Positions 27,125 through 36,426 of a stretch of DNA of 64,000 bases are shown here, piece after piece. The notes beneath the pieces are model-generated. The model was not told the origin of the DNA. It ran no database searches and saw nothing but the letters and a program-made list of their open reading frames with translations. Source of the DNA: a virus; IMG/VR virus record IMGVR_UViG_3300030385_001875, positions 1-64,000 of that record. One strand, given 5' to 3'. Made by a program: the position numbers and the translations under genes. Each line of letters starts with the position of its first letter. The first letter of the stretch is position 1.

Positions 27125-28256
27125 GATTAAGCAAGCAAGGAAAATAACTGTTTTAGGGGCAGGTAGTTCAGGATGTATAGCTGCACTTCATTTCGCACTT
27201 GCAAGAAAATATTCATCATTAGGTTGGAAAATTCCAAGAGTTGAAGTTGAACTTATACATGATCCAGAAATATCTCCTGAACCTGTTGGTCTTGGTACTT
27301 TACCAAAAGTATCTACAGCTATCTGGTCTGCATTAAATCAGACTGATTGGCATACTAATCCTATGGATGCTGTACCTAAGTTGGGGGTATTGTATGAAGG
27401 TTGGGGAAATACGGAAGAAGCTTTTGCACCACTAGCATATGATTATGTTGCAATGCATTTCAAGCCATCAAAGTTTCAGGAATATATTTTAAATTCCAAA
27501 CAGTTTGATGTGATTGAAGCTAATGTTAAAGATTATGAAAGTATTGATTCAGATCTTATTGTTGATTGCAGGGGTACTCCCACTGATTGGGATAATTATG
27601 ATGAGTTATTGAACCCACTTAATACAGTATTGTTAGGTGAACTTGATGAACAAGATCCTAAACAATTATGGACAAGAGCAGTAGCAACACCAAATGGTTG
27701 GACTTTTGTAATACCTGTAGGAAATTCTACGTCATATGGATATCTGTATAATAATAAATTAACATCTGATGTTGATGCAATTTCCAATTTTGAAGAGATG
27801 TTTGGAATAAAAGAAACTAAGAAATTATCTTTCAAAAATTATATAGCTAAGAATCCTTTTGTTAATAATAGGATTGCGTTAAACGGTAACAGGTTATTTT
27901 TTATAGAACCATTAGAAGCTACATCACTTATGACTCATTTAGATTGGTGTAGGATGCTTTGGAGATCTGTAATTATGAACAAAATGACAACTGATAATGC
28001 TACTAACCAACTTAAAAAATATGTTAATGAAGTAAAGAACTTTATACTTTGGCATTATCAAGTTGGATCAAAATATGACACACCTTTTTGGAATTACGCC
28101 AAAACATTACAGATTGATGATCCCTCTTTTTATAATATAATAAAAGGAATAGAAAGTCCTAACTATGGATTTTATGAGAAAGACTCACAAGCTGTCTATG
28201 GACAGTGGGGTCTTCATCCTTTTAAAATGTGGTATGATAGGGTAATTTCAGCATGA
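27093..28256 (+). CDS. Flavin-dependent halogenase (tryptophan halogenase family)
   Basis: 387 residues. The FAD-binding Rossmann motif is VLGAGSSGCIAALHF (residues about 20-34), followed by EPVGLGTLPKV. AVPKLGVLYEGWG (near 92-104) corresponds to the region with the catalytic lysine of PrnA-type enzymes. WTFVIP (near 208) takes the place of the diagnostic WxWxIP, with the second Trp changed to Phe. FIEPLEATSL (near 271) is the conserved second flavin/active-site strand. These enzymes use FADH2, oxygen and halide to halogenate aromatic substrates; a related phage enzyme (VirX1) was reported from a cyanophage. AT-rich compared with neighbours, suggesting acquisition. The substrate is unknown. 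Confidence 0.75.
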   Translation: MLPQEHSKINKIKQARKITVLGAGSSGCIAALHFALARKYSSLGWKIPRVEVELIHDPEISPEPVGLGTLPKVSTAIWSALNQTDWHTNPMDAVPKLGVLYEGWGNTEEAFAPLAYDYVAMHFKPSKFQEYILNSKQFDVIEANVKDYESIDSDLIVDCRGTPTDWDNYDELLNPLNTVLLGELDEQDPKQLWTRAVATPNGWTFVIPVGNSTSYGYLYNNKLTSDVDAISNFEEMFGIKETKKLSFKNYIAKNPFVNNRIALNGNRLFFIEPLEATSLMTHLDWCRMLWRSVIMNKMTTDNATNQLKKYVNEVKNFILWHYQVGSKYDTPFWNYAKTLQIDDPSFYNIIKGIESPNYGFYEKDSQAVYGQWGLHPFKMWYDRVISA

Positions 28257-28279
28257 GAATCATAGCTCTAGAGATATAA

Positions 28280-28522
28280 ATGTCTGATAGTTGGGAGAAA
28301 CATCAAGAGCATGTGTTATCTGAATTGCAGAGACTCGGTTCTAAGATAGAAGATATCGATAAAGAAATGAAAGAGTTTCACACTAACCATCTTTCAGGTA
28401 TCAAAGGTCAGGTTGCTGAAATAAGGGCTACTGTTAGGCTTTATGGAGTTGTCGCTGTGGGGGCAGGACCTTTTGCTGTAGGGATAATTGAAGTTTACCT
28501 AAAGATGACAGGTAAGGGGTGA
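28280..28522 (+). CDS. Holin-like protein with N-terminal coiled coil
   Basis: 80 residues. A helical N-terminus (HVLSELQRLGSKIEDIDKEM) is followed by a single hydrophobic segment (VVAVGAGPFAVGIIEVYL), an arrangement seen in XhlA/phage haemolysin-type holin accessories. The role in lysis is inferred; other holin-like candidates occur at 8719 and 50879. Confidence 0.55.
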   Translation: MSDSWEKHQEHVLSELQRLGSKIEDIDKEMKEFHTNHLSGIKGQVAEIRATVRLYGVVAVGAGPFAVGIIEVYLKMTGKG

Positions 28523-29332
28523 ATGGTTGTTTTACAGCGTGTATCTCCGGGGATAGGGGACGCTATTATGATGCAACCTTTGATAGAAAACCTTTACAGG
28601 GATAATCATAAGGACTTCGGGTTAGTAACTAAGTTTCCTGATCTATTCCGAGGAATGTATCCTATTTATGATACCCCTCCCGAATTCGCAGAAGTTATAG
28701 ATGTTGACGATCCTTGCCCATGCAGTTTATATGAATCTGAGGTGAAGGTTATTAAGAAAGGCCGAACACAACTGTTCCTTGAAAGCGGTGGGTATACTTA
28801 TAAAAAAGAAGCCCCTAGACTGGAACTGACAGCGGTGGAACAGGGGAAAGCCGAGGAGTTTAAAGGAGAGCAGGGTGTTCAGATCGGGTTGAGTACAACA
28901 TCCGCTGCTTACGGGAACGTTCTTGATGGGTGGAGAGATTACCCGTACCCTGAAGCATTAGCGAAATCCTTAAGTTCTCTTGGGCATGTTGTTTGGATGC
29001 ACACAGAATCTTTACATAGTAAATATGCAGAAGATTTCAAAGGCTCGTTACGTGACCTTATGATAAGGATAAAGAGTCTGGACATAATGGTAGCTGTCGA
29101 TACGGCTGCTGTTCATATAGCTGGAGCGTTAGGGGTGACAGTGTACGGGCTTTTCGGCCCGACTGACCCTGCTTTAAGGATAGCAGATTATACTTCTACG
29201 TTCTGGTTACCGAAATACGAAAAATGTGGCAGGGCATACTGTTGGTATGATCCCTGTAAATGGCGTTTTTGTTTGCAAAGCCTCAAACCTAAAACAATAC
29301 AAAAAAAGGTAAAGGTACTTTTAAATGGATAA
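28523..29332 (+). CDS. Glycosyltransferase family 9 (heptosyltransferase-like)
   Basis: 269 residues, directly following the previous stop. The N-terminus VLQRVSPGIGDAIMMQPLIE matches the GT9 start that binds the acceptor/nucleotide loop. The signature VAVDTAAVHIAGALGV then TVYGLFGPTDPALR is diagnostic of ADP-heptose:LPS heptosyltransferases. The C-terminus has a cysteine cluster (KCGRAYCWYDPCKWRFC) like many GT9 proteins. It probably transfers a sugar to host LPS or to a virion/host glycan. Confidence 0.8.
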   Translation: MVVLQRVSPGIGDAIMMQPLIENLYRDNHKDFGLVTKFPDLFRGMYPIYDTPPEFAEVIDVDDPCPCSLYESEVKVIKKGRTQLFLESGGYTYKKEAPRLELTAVEQGKAEEFKGEQGVQIGLSTTSAAYGNVLDGWRDYPYPEALAKSLSSLGHVVWMHTESLHSKYAEDFKGSLRDLMIRIKSLDIMVAVDTAAVHIAGALGVTVYGLFGPTDPALRIADYTSTFWLPKYEKCGRAYCWYDPCKWRFCLQSLKPKTIQKKVKVLLNG

Positions 29333-29960
29333 ACTGGAAATAGGTGGTGGGAGTAACCCTGCTGAAGGGTACTTAAACCTCGATATCAACGCTGATTGCA
29401 AACCTGATATAACAGGAGATGTGAGAGCGTTCTTTACACCTGATGTGGATCTGGAAGATTATCCTGATTTAATGGGAATCGATGAGTTTGTGTTTGACGA
29501 AATCAGGGCGACACATTTCGTTGAACATATCGAGTGGATATACCAGAAACCCATGTTTGAATGGTTTTACAAGGTATTGAAACCAAGCGGTAGAATTGTA
29601 ATAGAGACCCCTAACTTGCACTGGATAATAAAGAGTTACCTTAAAAATTATGGTTCAGGAGAGTATCCCCAAGAAGACCACCCTGACCTTAACGGTACTA
29701 ATGATTTTGTCCCTTGGGTTAATTTTAAGCTGTTTTCTGGTTGCAGTCCCGGTGACTATCATCATGCTATGTTCGACAAAGTTTGGATGAGACGGGTTTT
29801 AAAAGAAACAGGGTTCACTCCTACGGTAAAGGCGAAAGGGGCGTACATACAGGCTATAGGGGTCAAGAAGGATTTGGGTTTGCCAGAGGAAGAGTATTAT
29901 GTTCCACGAAATAATCGAAGATGGTGGGATGCGTTTAAGATGGGGCAGTGGATAAAATGA
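29325..29960 (+). CDS. SAM-dependent methyltransferase
   Basis: 211 residues, start overlapping the GT9 gene. Motif I KLEIGGGSNPAEGYLNLDI, then IRATHFVEHI and FYKVLKPSGRIVIETPN, are typical of class I methyltransferases acting on sugars or small molecules (predicted SAM-dependent methyltransferase group). Located between two glycosyltransferase-like genes, it probably methylates a glycan or a precursor. Confidence 0.75.
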   Translation: MDKLEIGGGSNPAEGYLNLDINADCKPDITGDVRAFFTPDVDLEDYPDLMGIDEFVFDEIRATHFVEHIEWIYQKPMFEWFYKVLKPSGRIVIETPNLHWIIKSYLKNYGSGEYPQEDHPDLNGTNDFVPWVNFKLFSGCSPGDYHHAMFDKVWMRRVLKETGFTPTVKAKGAYIQAIGVKKDLGLPEEEYYVPRNNRRWWDAFKMGQWIK

Positions 29961-30886
29961 AGGTACAACCTCTGTTTGAGTTAGGGATGTTTTCAAATAA
30001 CCGTATACATGCGACCTTAAAGAAATACGCACCTGAGACAGTAGTGTTCACAGGCGAATACGGAAGAACCCCTAACGGTATGCATTCTAGATGGGGGATA
30101 GATACTTCCTGTGATGCCTATATTTTTCATGCAACCCCCGGAGGTGATTCTTACCGACAACTGTTCTGGGGTGAGAAGGACTGGGTTGTGACGTTGATGG
30201 AAGAGGTTGAAAGGAAACCTAAAATAATCTTGTTTGAAGTACACGACCTACTGGTTATGTACCCTGAATGGATTAAAGATAAAGATGTTATTCAGTCTTA
30301 TAAGATGTCGGATTGGTTTCCTGAACACCCTAACTTGATTTCCTATCCTATGCCCGGAAGCGGAAGGTGGATCGATGAAGATATATTTTACAGGAAAGAA
30401 GAGATTGGGAAGAATCAGGGTCGCATTCTTGTGAGTTGTGACCAGTTGAAACGCAATCTATACGAAACCATATCTTCTATGGGGCATCCCCTGCATATTC
30501 TAGGTACGAGCAATCAGCGTTTTTTGGGGCAGATGAAAGAGAATGATACTTGTGGTACTATATATCCGCAAGACTCGGATAAGCTAAACGATCTCTATAA
30601 CACTCTTGACTATGCAGTGAATTTTCAGGTTGTCGGGTTTGAAAGCTGGTTGGTTGAAGCGAGATTCTGCGGGGTGAAATGCTATTATCCTGACTGTGAT
30701 CATGCAAGATCCCTTTTCGGTGATGAGAATGTAGGATTCTTTGATCTTGAAGATATAGAAGGGACGCTCAACCTTGAGAACGATATGACTGAGAGTGATA
30801 TCGCTTACAGCAGACAGAAATGGGGTGCGGAACACAGAGTACCTTTGTTTTGGGAAGAGGTACGGAGCAGGATAATCCCTGAATAG
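29957..30886 (+). CDS. Putative glycosyltransferase
   Basis: About 309 residues from the ATG at 29957, which overlaps the previous stop (ATGA); a GTG three codons earlier is possible. The outline GRILVSCDQ, a central linker, then LNDLYNTLDYAVNFQVVG and ESWLVEARFCGVKCYYPDC fits a GT-B fold glycosyltransferase C-terminal half, where the conserved acidic residue contacts the sugar nucleotide. Weakly similar in layout to the gene at 52756. Assignment is by context and outline. Confidence 0.5.
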   Translation: MKVQPLFELGMFSNNRIHATLKKYAPETVVFTGEYGRTPNGMHSRWGIDTSCDAYIFHATPGGDSYRQLFWGEKDWVVTLMEEVERKPKIILFEVHDLLVMYPEWIKDKDVIQSYKMSDWFPEHPNLISYPMPGSGRWIDEDIFYRKEEIGKNQGRILVSCDQLKRNLYETISSMGHPLHILGTSNQRFLGQMKENDTCGTIYPQDSDKLNDLYNTLDYAVNFQVVGFESWLVEARFCGVKCYYPDCDHARSLFGDENVGFFDLEDIEGTLNLENDMTESDIAYSRQKWGAEHRVPLFWEEVRSRIIPE

Positions 30887-30909
30887 CAGGATTAATAGGA
30901 TGAGACGTT

Positions 30910-31173
30910 GTGAGAAGAAGTTATTGGTTTTATCTGGCGATAAAATTTGTCGAAACGTTTTATTTCTCGGCTTATTGGAGAAAAACGAAAGGGCCATCTC
31001 TCTCCACGTCAGCTTGGTCACCGACAGTTACGGAATATACTTCGAGGGCTTCGAGGGCTTCGTGGGACGGGATTACTGTTGACAGGTCAGAGGGAGCTTG
31101 GTCGAAAGAAAAGGGAACCCGATCAGATTGGGGACCAGAAAAAGCTCCCAAGAAAAGTGATTGGGAAAGGTGA
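30910..31173 (+). CDS. Small Ser/Trp-rich protein, unknown
   Basis: 87 residues from a GTG with a purine-rich ribosome site. The C-terminal half has a repeating pattern of Ser/Thr-x-x-Trp (TSAWS, RASWDG, EGAWSK, RSDWG, KSDWE), which I recall from other phage structural-gene neighbourhoods. Two other open frames overlap the same stretch; this one is chosen because its repeat is protein-like. Function unknown. Confidence 0.45.
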   Translation: MRRSYWFYLAIKFVETFYFSAYWRKTKGPSLSTSAWSPTVTEYTSRASRASWDGITVDRSEGAWSKEKGTRSDWGPEKAPKKSDWER

Positions 31174-31179
31174 AAGGGA

Positions 31180-33690
31180 ATGTTAAAGAAAGCATATGCG
31201 AATTTCTCGTTAGGCATACACGGCAGTGCTGGATCTCAGCCTAGCGTAAGAGAAGTTGCTGCCAGAGAGATCCGTAACATGGATGTTGATCTCGATGGGA
31301 GGCTTGTACGCAGGTTAGGTAAGGATCGTAAATGGGCTACCCAGTTAGCGGGAGATATCAAAAGAGTTATCCCTGCTTACTATACGGGAACCAACGAACT
31401 CTTCACTACTGAACGTACTCACCTTTTTGTTCAGACAACCACCAATATGTATCATTGGAACGGATCAGCTTTTACAACCTTGACTCTTCCAACAGGTGTA
31501 ACCCCCGCAACGGATTTCACGGATTCGTTCAGTTACTCGACAGCAGGAGGAAGACTGTTTCTTGCCAATGGCAAGGTAACTCTGTGGGTGGATATATCTC
31601 TACCAAATCCAGTGGTCTACTACTGGGGGGCGACCCCACACAAATCTCCCAGTGGGGGATCATCCTACCAAATAGATGGTGCTGATCTGGAAGGGATGCC
31701 TAAACTTAACGTGCAAGCGATAGAGAGAAAAACGGGTGACGTTAAACACCAAGGGGTAGGTGTAGGGTATCTAAGTACGGATTCAATGTATGCTTACTCT
31801 TTCGCTTATTACAACGAAAGCTGGGGAATATTTAGCGGGTTATCTGATCGAGTGATATTCAAACCAGAGGATGATTTTCAGACAGCGTTCCTTACTGGGA
31901 TGGAATATAATCCTGATCCGCAAATCACGCATATAATAATTTATAGGTCAGATAGTGTTGCTGTCTTACCAGAGCTTAATAGTCCTGCTAATAGCAGAAC
32001 GAACAGTGCGAACATAGAAGTTTTAATGAAAACGGCTCCTTTATATGCTTTTGCTAAGATTGAGAACAAGGCTCCTATTGTAGGAGTTGCATCCCATACT
32101 TCAGACCAAACTCTTGATACAGAAACCTTAGTCGTTAGCAGTATGAACTTTAAAACCCACGGAGTTGTTGTCGGTCAAAAAGTTAGAAACACAACGGCAA
32201 ATGAAGGCTATGAAGTTATCGGGATACACACAACGCACACTCAATACGACACGCTCTATTTAACGAGAGCACCTCAAGTACTACAAGCATTCAGTGCTGG
32301 TGATGGTTACCAGATACTGTTTGATAGCTTTTATGATAAAGGAAGGATAACAGGTGTCGCTCAACCGGGAACCAGTGGGGCTTCCGGGGAAGAATCAGAG
32401 AAACTTTTGGTTGACGGCACAAAACCTGATTGGGCTAAAGCACCTTATGACCCCACAGGTAGGGATATCATCTTCTGGGACACTTCTACTGCTAGTGAAG
32501 AAGGGCATGTTCTTTCTATTAAAGATGATAACAGTTACATGGATGCAGACAGGTTTACCCACACCATACAAGATACAGCTTTCGTTGCAGGTAAATTGTA
32601 TCAGGTACGATACGGTAAAACGGATCAGGCAGTAGAAGGGAGTAACCCACCTTTCGACACAGCACATATAGCTCATCATGCAGGGAAACTCTGGGCAGCA
32701 CAAGCTAAGAGTTCTACAGTTATCTTCTGCGGGATGAACACGACAGGAGATGGTATCTATGATTTGTTTCCTGACGAAGATGCCGAGATGCCTCATATAA
32801 TTTATATCAACAGAGGTGATGGAACAGAGATAACGGGATTGCAACCTGCACATGACGGTCAAGTTCTTCATGTATTAAAGGAAGCAAGCCTAACCCATAT
32901 CAGGGGTAGCGGGGTGATATCGGGAATGTATAATGTAGGGAGATCTGCTTCTCCTGTACAGATAGATCTCGATGCCAGTGCTACCAGTCACGCAGCAGGA
33001 TGTGTCGCCCCAAGATCAGTTGCTAATGTAGGGGGTGATCTAGTCTATTTCTTCGCTAGAGATAAACAGATATGGGGAGCAGCAGGAACACAGATTCAGC
33101 CAGTAAGCCTTTCCATACAGAGACATTTAAACCAGATACCTGATAACAAGGTAAGTGAAGTTGTTTCTTGGGGGTACAAGAACAAGTTGCATGTAGCCTT
33201 TACTGACGGATCGGTTGCGTATAACAACAGGGTTGCAGTCCTTGATCCGCAACGGAAGATGTGGACGATGTACGATTCATGGAATATCAGGGATGCTGTC
33301 TGGAGTCAAGGCGGGACTGATGATGGAGTGTCGTTTGCTGGAACTACAGATGGGTTTAACGATTATGTAGATGTCTTGTATACGGGAACAACAGATAACG
33401 GGTCAACTTTTAAAGGAAGTTATACGACTAACGAACTTCAGTTTCAACAGGAAACGGTTCTAATGGGAGTTTATGTTTACTCCTTAACGAGTACAGGACT
33501 ATTAGCGGTGACTGTTACGGCTAATAATGTTACAGTAGCTAATCAGGTAGCGTTTACGCCCGTAGCTTCTAATAGATATAGGTTAGGGGTTCATGCCAGA
33601 GGAAGAGTTTTTACTATCAAAGTGGAAGGCACAGGGTTAGACCTTATAGACAGGATAGAGTACGAATATCAGGTTAGAGGACAACGATGA
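31180..33690 (+). CDS. Tail nozzle/stabilisation protein
   Basis: 836 residues, AAAGGGA ribosome site. The N-terminus (PSVREVAAREIRNMDVDLDG then RLVRRLGKD) has the pattern common to podovirus tail nozzle and P22 gp10-like head-stabilisation proteins. The remainder is beta-rich, with propeller-like repeats (ITHIIIYRSD, then LYLTRAPQVLQ). These proteins form the hub below the adaptor to which fibres attach. Next to the ejection-protein genes, as expected in a short-tailed phage. Confidence 0.6.
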   Translation: MLKKAYANFSLGIHGSAGSQPSVREVAAREIRNMDVDLDGRLVRRLGKDRKWATQLAGDIKRVIPAYYTGTNELFTTERTHLFVQTTTNMYHWNGSAFTTLTLPTGVTPATDFTDSFSYSTAGGRLFLANGKVTLWVDISLPNPVVYYWGATPHKSPSGGSSYQIDGADLEGMPKLNVQAIERKTGDVKHQGVGVGYLSTDSMYAYSFAYYNESWGIFSGLSDRVIFKPEDDFQTAFLTGMEYNPDPQITHIIIYRSDSVAVLPELNSPANSRTNSANIEVLMKTAPLYAFAKIENKAPIVGVASHTSDQTLDTETLVVSSMNFKTHGVVVGQKVRNTTANEGYEVIGIHTTHTQYDTLYLTRAPQVLQAFSAGDGYQILFDSFYDKGRITGVAQPGTSGASGEESEKLLVDGTKPDWAKAPYDPTGRDIIFWDTSTASEEGHVLSIKDDNSYMDADRFTHTIQDTAFVAGKLYQVRYGKTDQAVEGSNPPFDTAHIAHHAGKLWAAQAKSSTVIFCGMNTTGDGIYDLFPDEDAEMPHIIYINRGDGTEITGLQPAHDGQVLHVLKEASLTHIRGSGVISGMYNVGRSASPVQIDLDASATSHAAGCVAPRSVANVGGDLVYFFARDKQIWGAAGTQIQPVSLSIQRHLNQIPDNKVSEVVSWGYKNKLHVAFTDGSVAYNNRVAVLDPQRKMWTMYDSWNIRDAVWSQGGTDDGVSFAGTTDGFNDYVDVLYTGTTDNGSTFKGSYTTNELQFQQETVLMGVYVYSLTSTGLLAVTVTANNVTVANQVAFTPVASNRYRLGVHARGRVFTIKVEGTGLDLIDRIEYEYQVRGQR

Positions 33691-34061
33691 GGGGCAGGGG
33701 TTCTAAGTTAGCAAAAGCAAACAAGCATCCGTTAAACCAATTATGCAGGGAAAAGATGGAAGAGGCGGGAGAAGGGGTTAACGGAGGAGCACAGTATCAC
33801 CATCAAGCTATAGCGTTAACATTATATGATTCAGAAGAGATGTGGGATTACTCTTTACTTGAAGAAAAGTTCGCTCATATGGAAAGATATGGAGACCCGC
33901 TAGAATCTTTAAAGGATATGCTTGACGCTGGCCCATCTATTGACAATGAAAGCACGTTAGAAGAAATTTCGGAAACATTAATGGAGTCTTGGGTAAGCAA
34001 ACTGCAAGAAGAAGGGTCTTGGTCTCCGATGGAAGACTCTCGTTTAACCATAAGGGGGTAG
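33687..34061 (+). CDS. Small protein, unknown
   Basis: 124 residues, start overlapping the previous stop (ATGA). It contains a Lys-rich N-terminus and an acidic C-terminal helix (ESLKDMLDAGPS, then LEEISETLMESW). No family recognised. It lies between the nozzle and ejection genes and is probably a minor virion protein. Confidence 0.5.
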   Translation: MRGRGSKLAKANKHPLNQLCREKMEEAGEGVNGGAQYHHQAIALTLYDSEEMWDYSLLEEKFAHMERYGDPLESLKDMLDAGPSIDNESTLEEISETLMESWVSKLQEEGSWSPMEDSRLTIRG

Positions 34062-34067
34062 GTTGTT

Positions 34068-36425
34068 ATGACGATGACGGCAAACAATAATGTCAGGGAG
34101 CGAATACAAAAATCTTTCACTGACGCTGCAAAAAAGACAGGGGTTCCTGTTAAGCTTCTGAAGATGGTAGCAGCGATAGAAAGTTCTGGACGACCAGACG
34201 TTACGTCCGAAACAGGTGCTCAGGGTGTCATGCAGATAATGCCTAAAACCAAAGAAGATATTATCAAGAGACTGGCCCCTAAAGGAGCATTCCCTACGAA
34301 TGCAGAAGGATGGGATACAGGGAATGTTGAACAGAATGTTCTTCTGGGAGCGTATTACTTGAAGGATATCTTGGGAATGAAGGGTATTGATAATGATTGG
34401 GAACGGGCTATGGCTGCATACAATATAGGTCCCGGGAACAGATGGATTAAAAAACCAAACTGGAAAGAAGATAAAAGGTACAGTGCTGCTCGGATGGGGT
34501 CTGAGAATTATAGTGTTAAGACCTATATTGACAGAGCAAACCAGCTAGTCGGAGACAGGGGATGGAGCGATGTTCCTATGTCATCAGTAATAGGAGGTGG
34601 TGGGTCTGGGATGCAACCTGCTTCAGCACCACCTGCTTCAGCACCACCTGCTTCAGCACCACCTAATGCTCCTGCTGCTGGAACGGACATTAACCGTACT
34701 CTTAACCCCCCATCGCAATACGATCCTTTAGTAACAGAAACTGATGCACCTCCTGTATGGAACGAGCCAGCATTAGATCCTTATAGTGAAAGAAACTATG
34801 AATCTGAGATTGCTGAACAGGCAAGAAACTTTATCGATACTAATAAGTACGTAAATAAGCTCTATCAGAACGAAACCCCTGAACAACAAGCGATAAGGCG
34901 AGATACGTTAATAGCTACGTTAAATCGGGATACAGGAATTGGAGGAGACGCTGTAGATTTGTCTCAGGTTGATGATACGAGGAGCCCAAAAACAAGCTTT
35001 GAAAGCCTTGAAGCCTTACCCGCAAATTTTGGGGCTTACGCAATGGGGGGAGAGAATCCTACAAGAATAGGTCTCACTTCAAATGAGCCTATGAGTTGGG
35101 ACCAACAAGTTCGGACACATGTCCAATCGGAGAACCCATTTCCAACAGAGTATAACAAAATGGGTTATGGAGAACTAACAAGGGATACCTTTCAAGGGGG
35201 ACAAGATACATATAAGCCTCTATCTCCGATTGGATCACAGGCTGCTGCGAGTCCTCAAGTTGGAGCACAGGCTGCTGCGAGTCCTCAAGTTGGAGCACCT
35301 ATCGGACAGATGCAGACGAATATTCCTCAGGGGCTTGAGATCCCACCAGTGAATTATGGGTACACTTCTAATATAGATAAGTTTATGGAAGGGTATGAGC
35401 CGGGAGATATCACTGCTGCTTCTACTGCACCTCCTCTTTCTACGGATACTACTACTGCTGCTGCTTCAACTGATCCTGCTGCTGCTTCAGCATCCCAACC
35501 TGTTGACCCTTTAGTCAAGATAGCAGCGAAGCTGGGCTTTAGTATCCTGCCTAGAGGTGGGGGTAACGAAAAGAAACATATGGATTTCTCTTCTGTGACA
35601 GGAAGTGATAAACCTGAAGAGCAATCTTGGCTGAGAAAAGCGTGGGAAACAGGTGAGAAGTATCTTGAACCTGTAGCTGAATACGGTAAGTATCTTCCTA
35701 TCCCTTATGTTCAACAAGGACTTACTGCTATTGACGCTATGTATGATGCGGAAGACGCAGTCACCGCTGCTAACAGGGGAGATTATCTCGGAGCGGTGAT
35801 GGAAGGATCAGGAGCCGTCGGTGGAGCTAAAGATTTTCAAGCGTTACAGCAGGGTGGAGGACCTAATCCTCTCAGCGGTTACAACTTACTGGGAGATCAC
35901 GCTGAAAGTAGTGATCTGATGAAAGGGATACAGAAAACTGCGACTAAGATCGGGACAGATGTTGCAGGTAAAGCAATCTCGGGAGGATACGGTGGTGGTA
36001 GCGGGGGAAGAGGATCAAGTTCTCCTTATATGGATCAAGCCGATAGTGCTGCTAACAGGTATCGACAACAAGCCCAGAGAGCAAACCAAGATTATCAAAG
36101 GTTAACAGGTGGTAGACTTTCTGCTCAAGGGATACAAGGACCAACACGAGAAGGTATTATAGGTCGTCAAGCTGCTAACTTAACATCTGCTACTCAACAA
36201 AACGTAACAGGTCTTTATAACCAAGCAGCTTATAGGGAACAAACAGCAAATATGATGAGAGATCAGGAAGATAAACGTAACTGGATGGGGTTACTTGATA
36301 ACCTATCTCAGATCTATGCGATTTCCGAAATGGATCTCGGGGATGACACAGCAACGACAACGGAAGAGAACCCCTTGGGAAACTTCACCTCTCAGATCTT
36401 TAGTATTCTAGAGGAGGAGATATAA
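34068..36425 (+). CDS. Ejection protein with N-terminal lytic transglycosylase domain
   Basis: 785 residues. Residues about 15-150 are a Slt-type lytic transglycosylase: AAIESSGRPDVTSETGAQG with the catalytic Glu in IESSG, then GVMQIMPKT and AMAAYNIGPGN. The remaining sequence is low-complexity (Ala/Pro/Gln) and helical. Such proteins are packaged with the DNA and open the peptidoglycan so DNA can pass. The gene lies between the nozzle gene and two further ejection-type genes. Confidence 0.8.
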   Translation: MTMTANNNVRERIQKSFTDAAKKTGVPVKLLKMVAAIESSGRPDVTSETGAQGVMQIMPKTKEDIIKRLAPKGAFPTNAEGWDTGNVEQNVLLGAYYLKDILGMKGIDNDWERAMAAYNIGPGNRWIKKPNWKEDKRYSAARMGSENYSVKTYIDRANQLVGDRGWSDVPMSSVIGGGGSGMQPASAPPASAPPASAPPNAPAAGTDINRTLNPPSQYDPLVTETDAPPVWNEPALDPYSERNYESEIAEQARNFIDTNKYVNKLYQNETPEQQAIRRDTLIATLNRDTGIGGDAVDLSQVDDTRSPKTSFESLEALPANFGAYAMGGENPTRIGLTSNEPMSWDQQVRTHVQSENPFPTEYNKMGYGELTRDTFQGGQDTYKPLSPIGSQAAASPQVGAQAAASPQVGAPIGQMQTNIPQGLEIPPVNYGYTSNIDKFMEGYEPGDITAASTAPPLSTDTTTAAASTDPAAASASQPVDPLVKIAAKLGFSILPRGGGNEKKHMDFSSVTGSDKPEEQSWLRKAWETGEKYLEPVAEYGKYLPIPYVQQGLTAIDAMYDAEDAVTAANRGDYLGAVMEGSGAVGGAKDFQALQQGGGPNPLSGYNLLGDHAESSDLMKGIQKTATKIGTDVAGKAISGGYGGGSGGRGSSSPYMDQADSAANRYRQQAQRANQDYQRLTGGRLSAQGIQGPTREGIIGRQAANLTSATQQNVTGLYNQAAYREQTANMMRDQEDKRNWMGLLDNLSQIYAISEMDLGDDTATTTEENPLGNFTSQIFSILEEEI
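34617..34661 (+). repeat. Three tandem 15-bp repeats in coding sequence
   Basis: CCTGCTTCAGCACCA is repeated three times in frame, encoding a PASAP-type linker after the transglycosylase domain. Likely a flexible linker that can vary in length by slippage. Confidence 0.8.
35237..35296 (+). repeat. Two tandem 30-bp repeats in coding sequence
   Basis: A 30-bp unit is exactly duplicated in frame and encodes a Gln-Ala-Ala-Ala-Ser-Pro-Gln-Val linker. The identity of the copies indicates a recent duplication. Confidence 0.8.
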
Positions 36426-36426
36426 G

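Noticed and set aside
30947-31186. Alternative rightward frames in 30900-31186
   Set aside because: Two other frames overlap the chosen one; their translations are Arg/Gly-rich or lack any repeat, and the 30910 frame has the regular Ser-x-x-Trp pattern.
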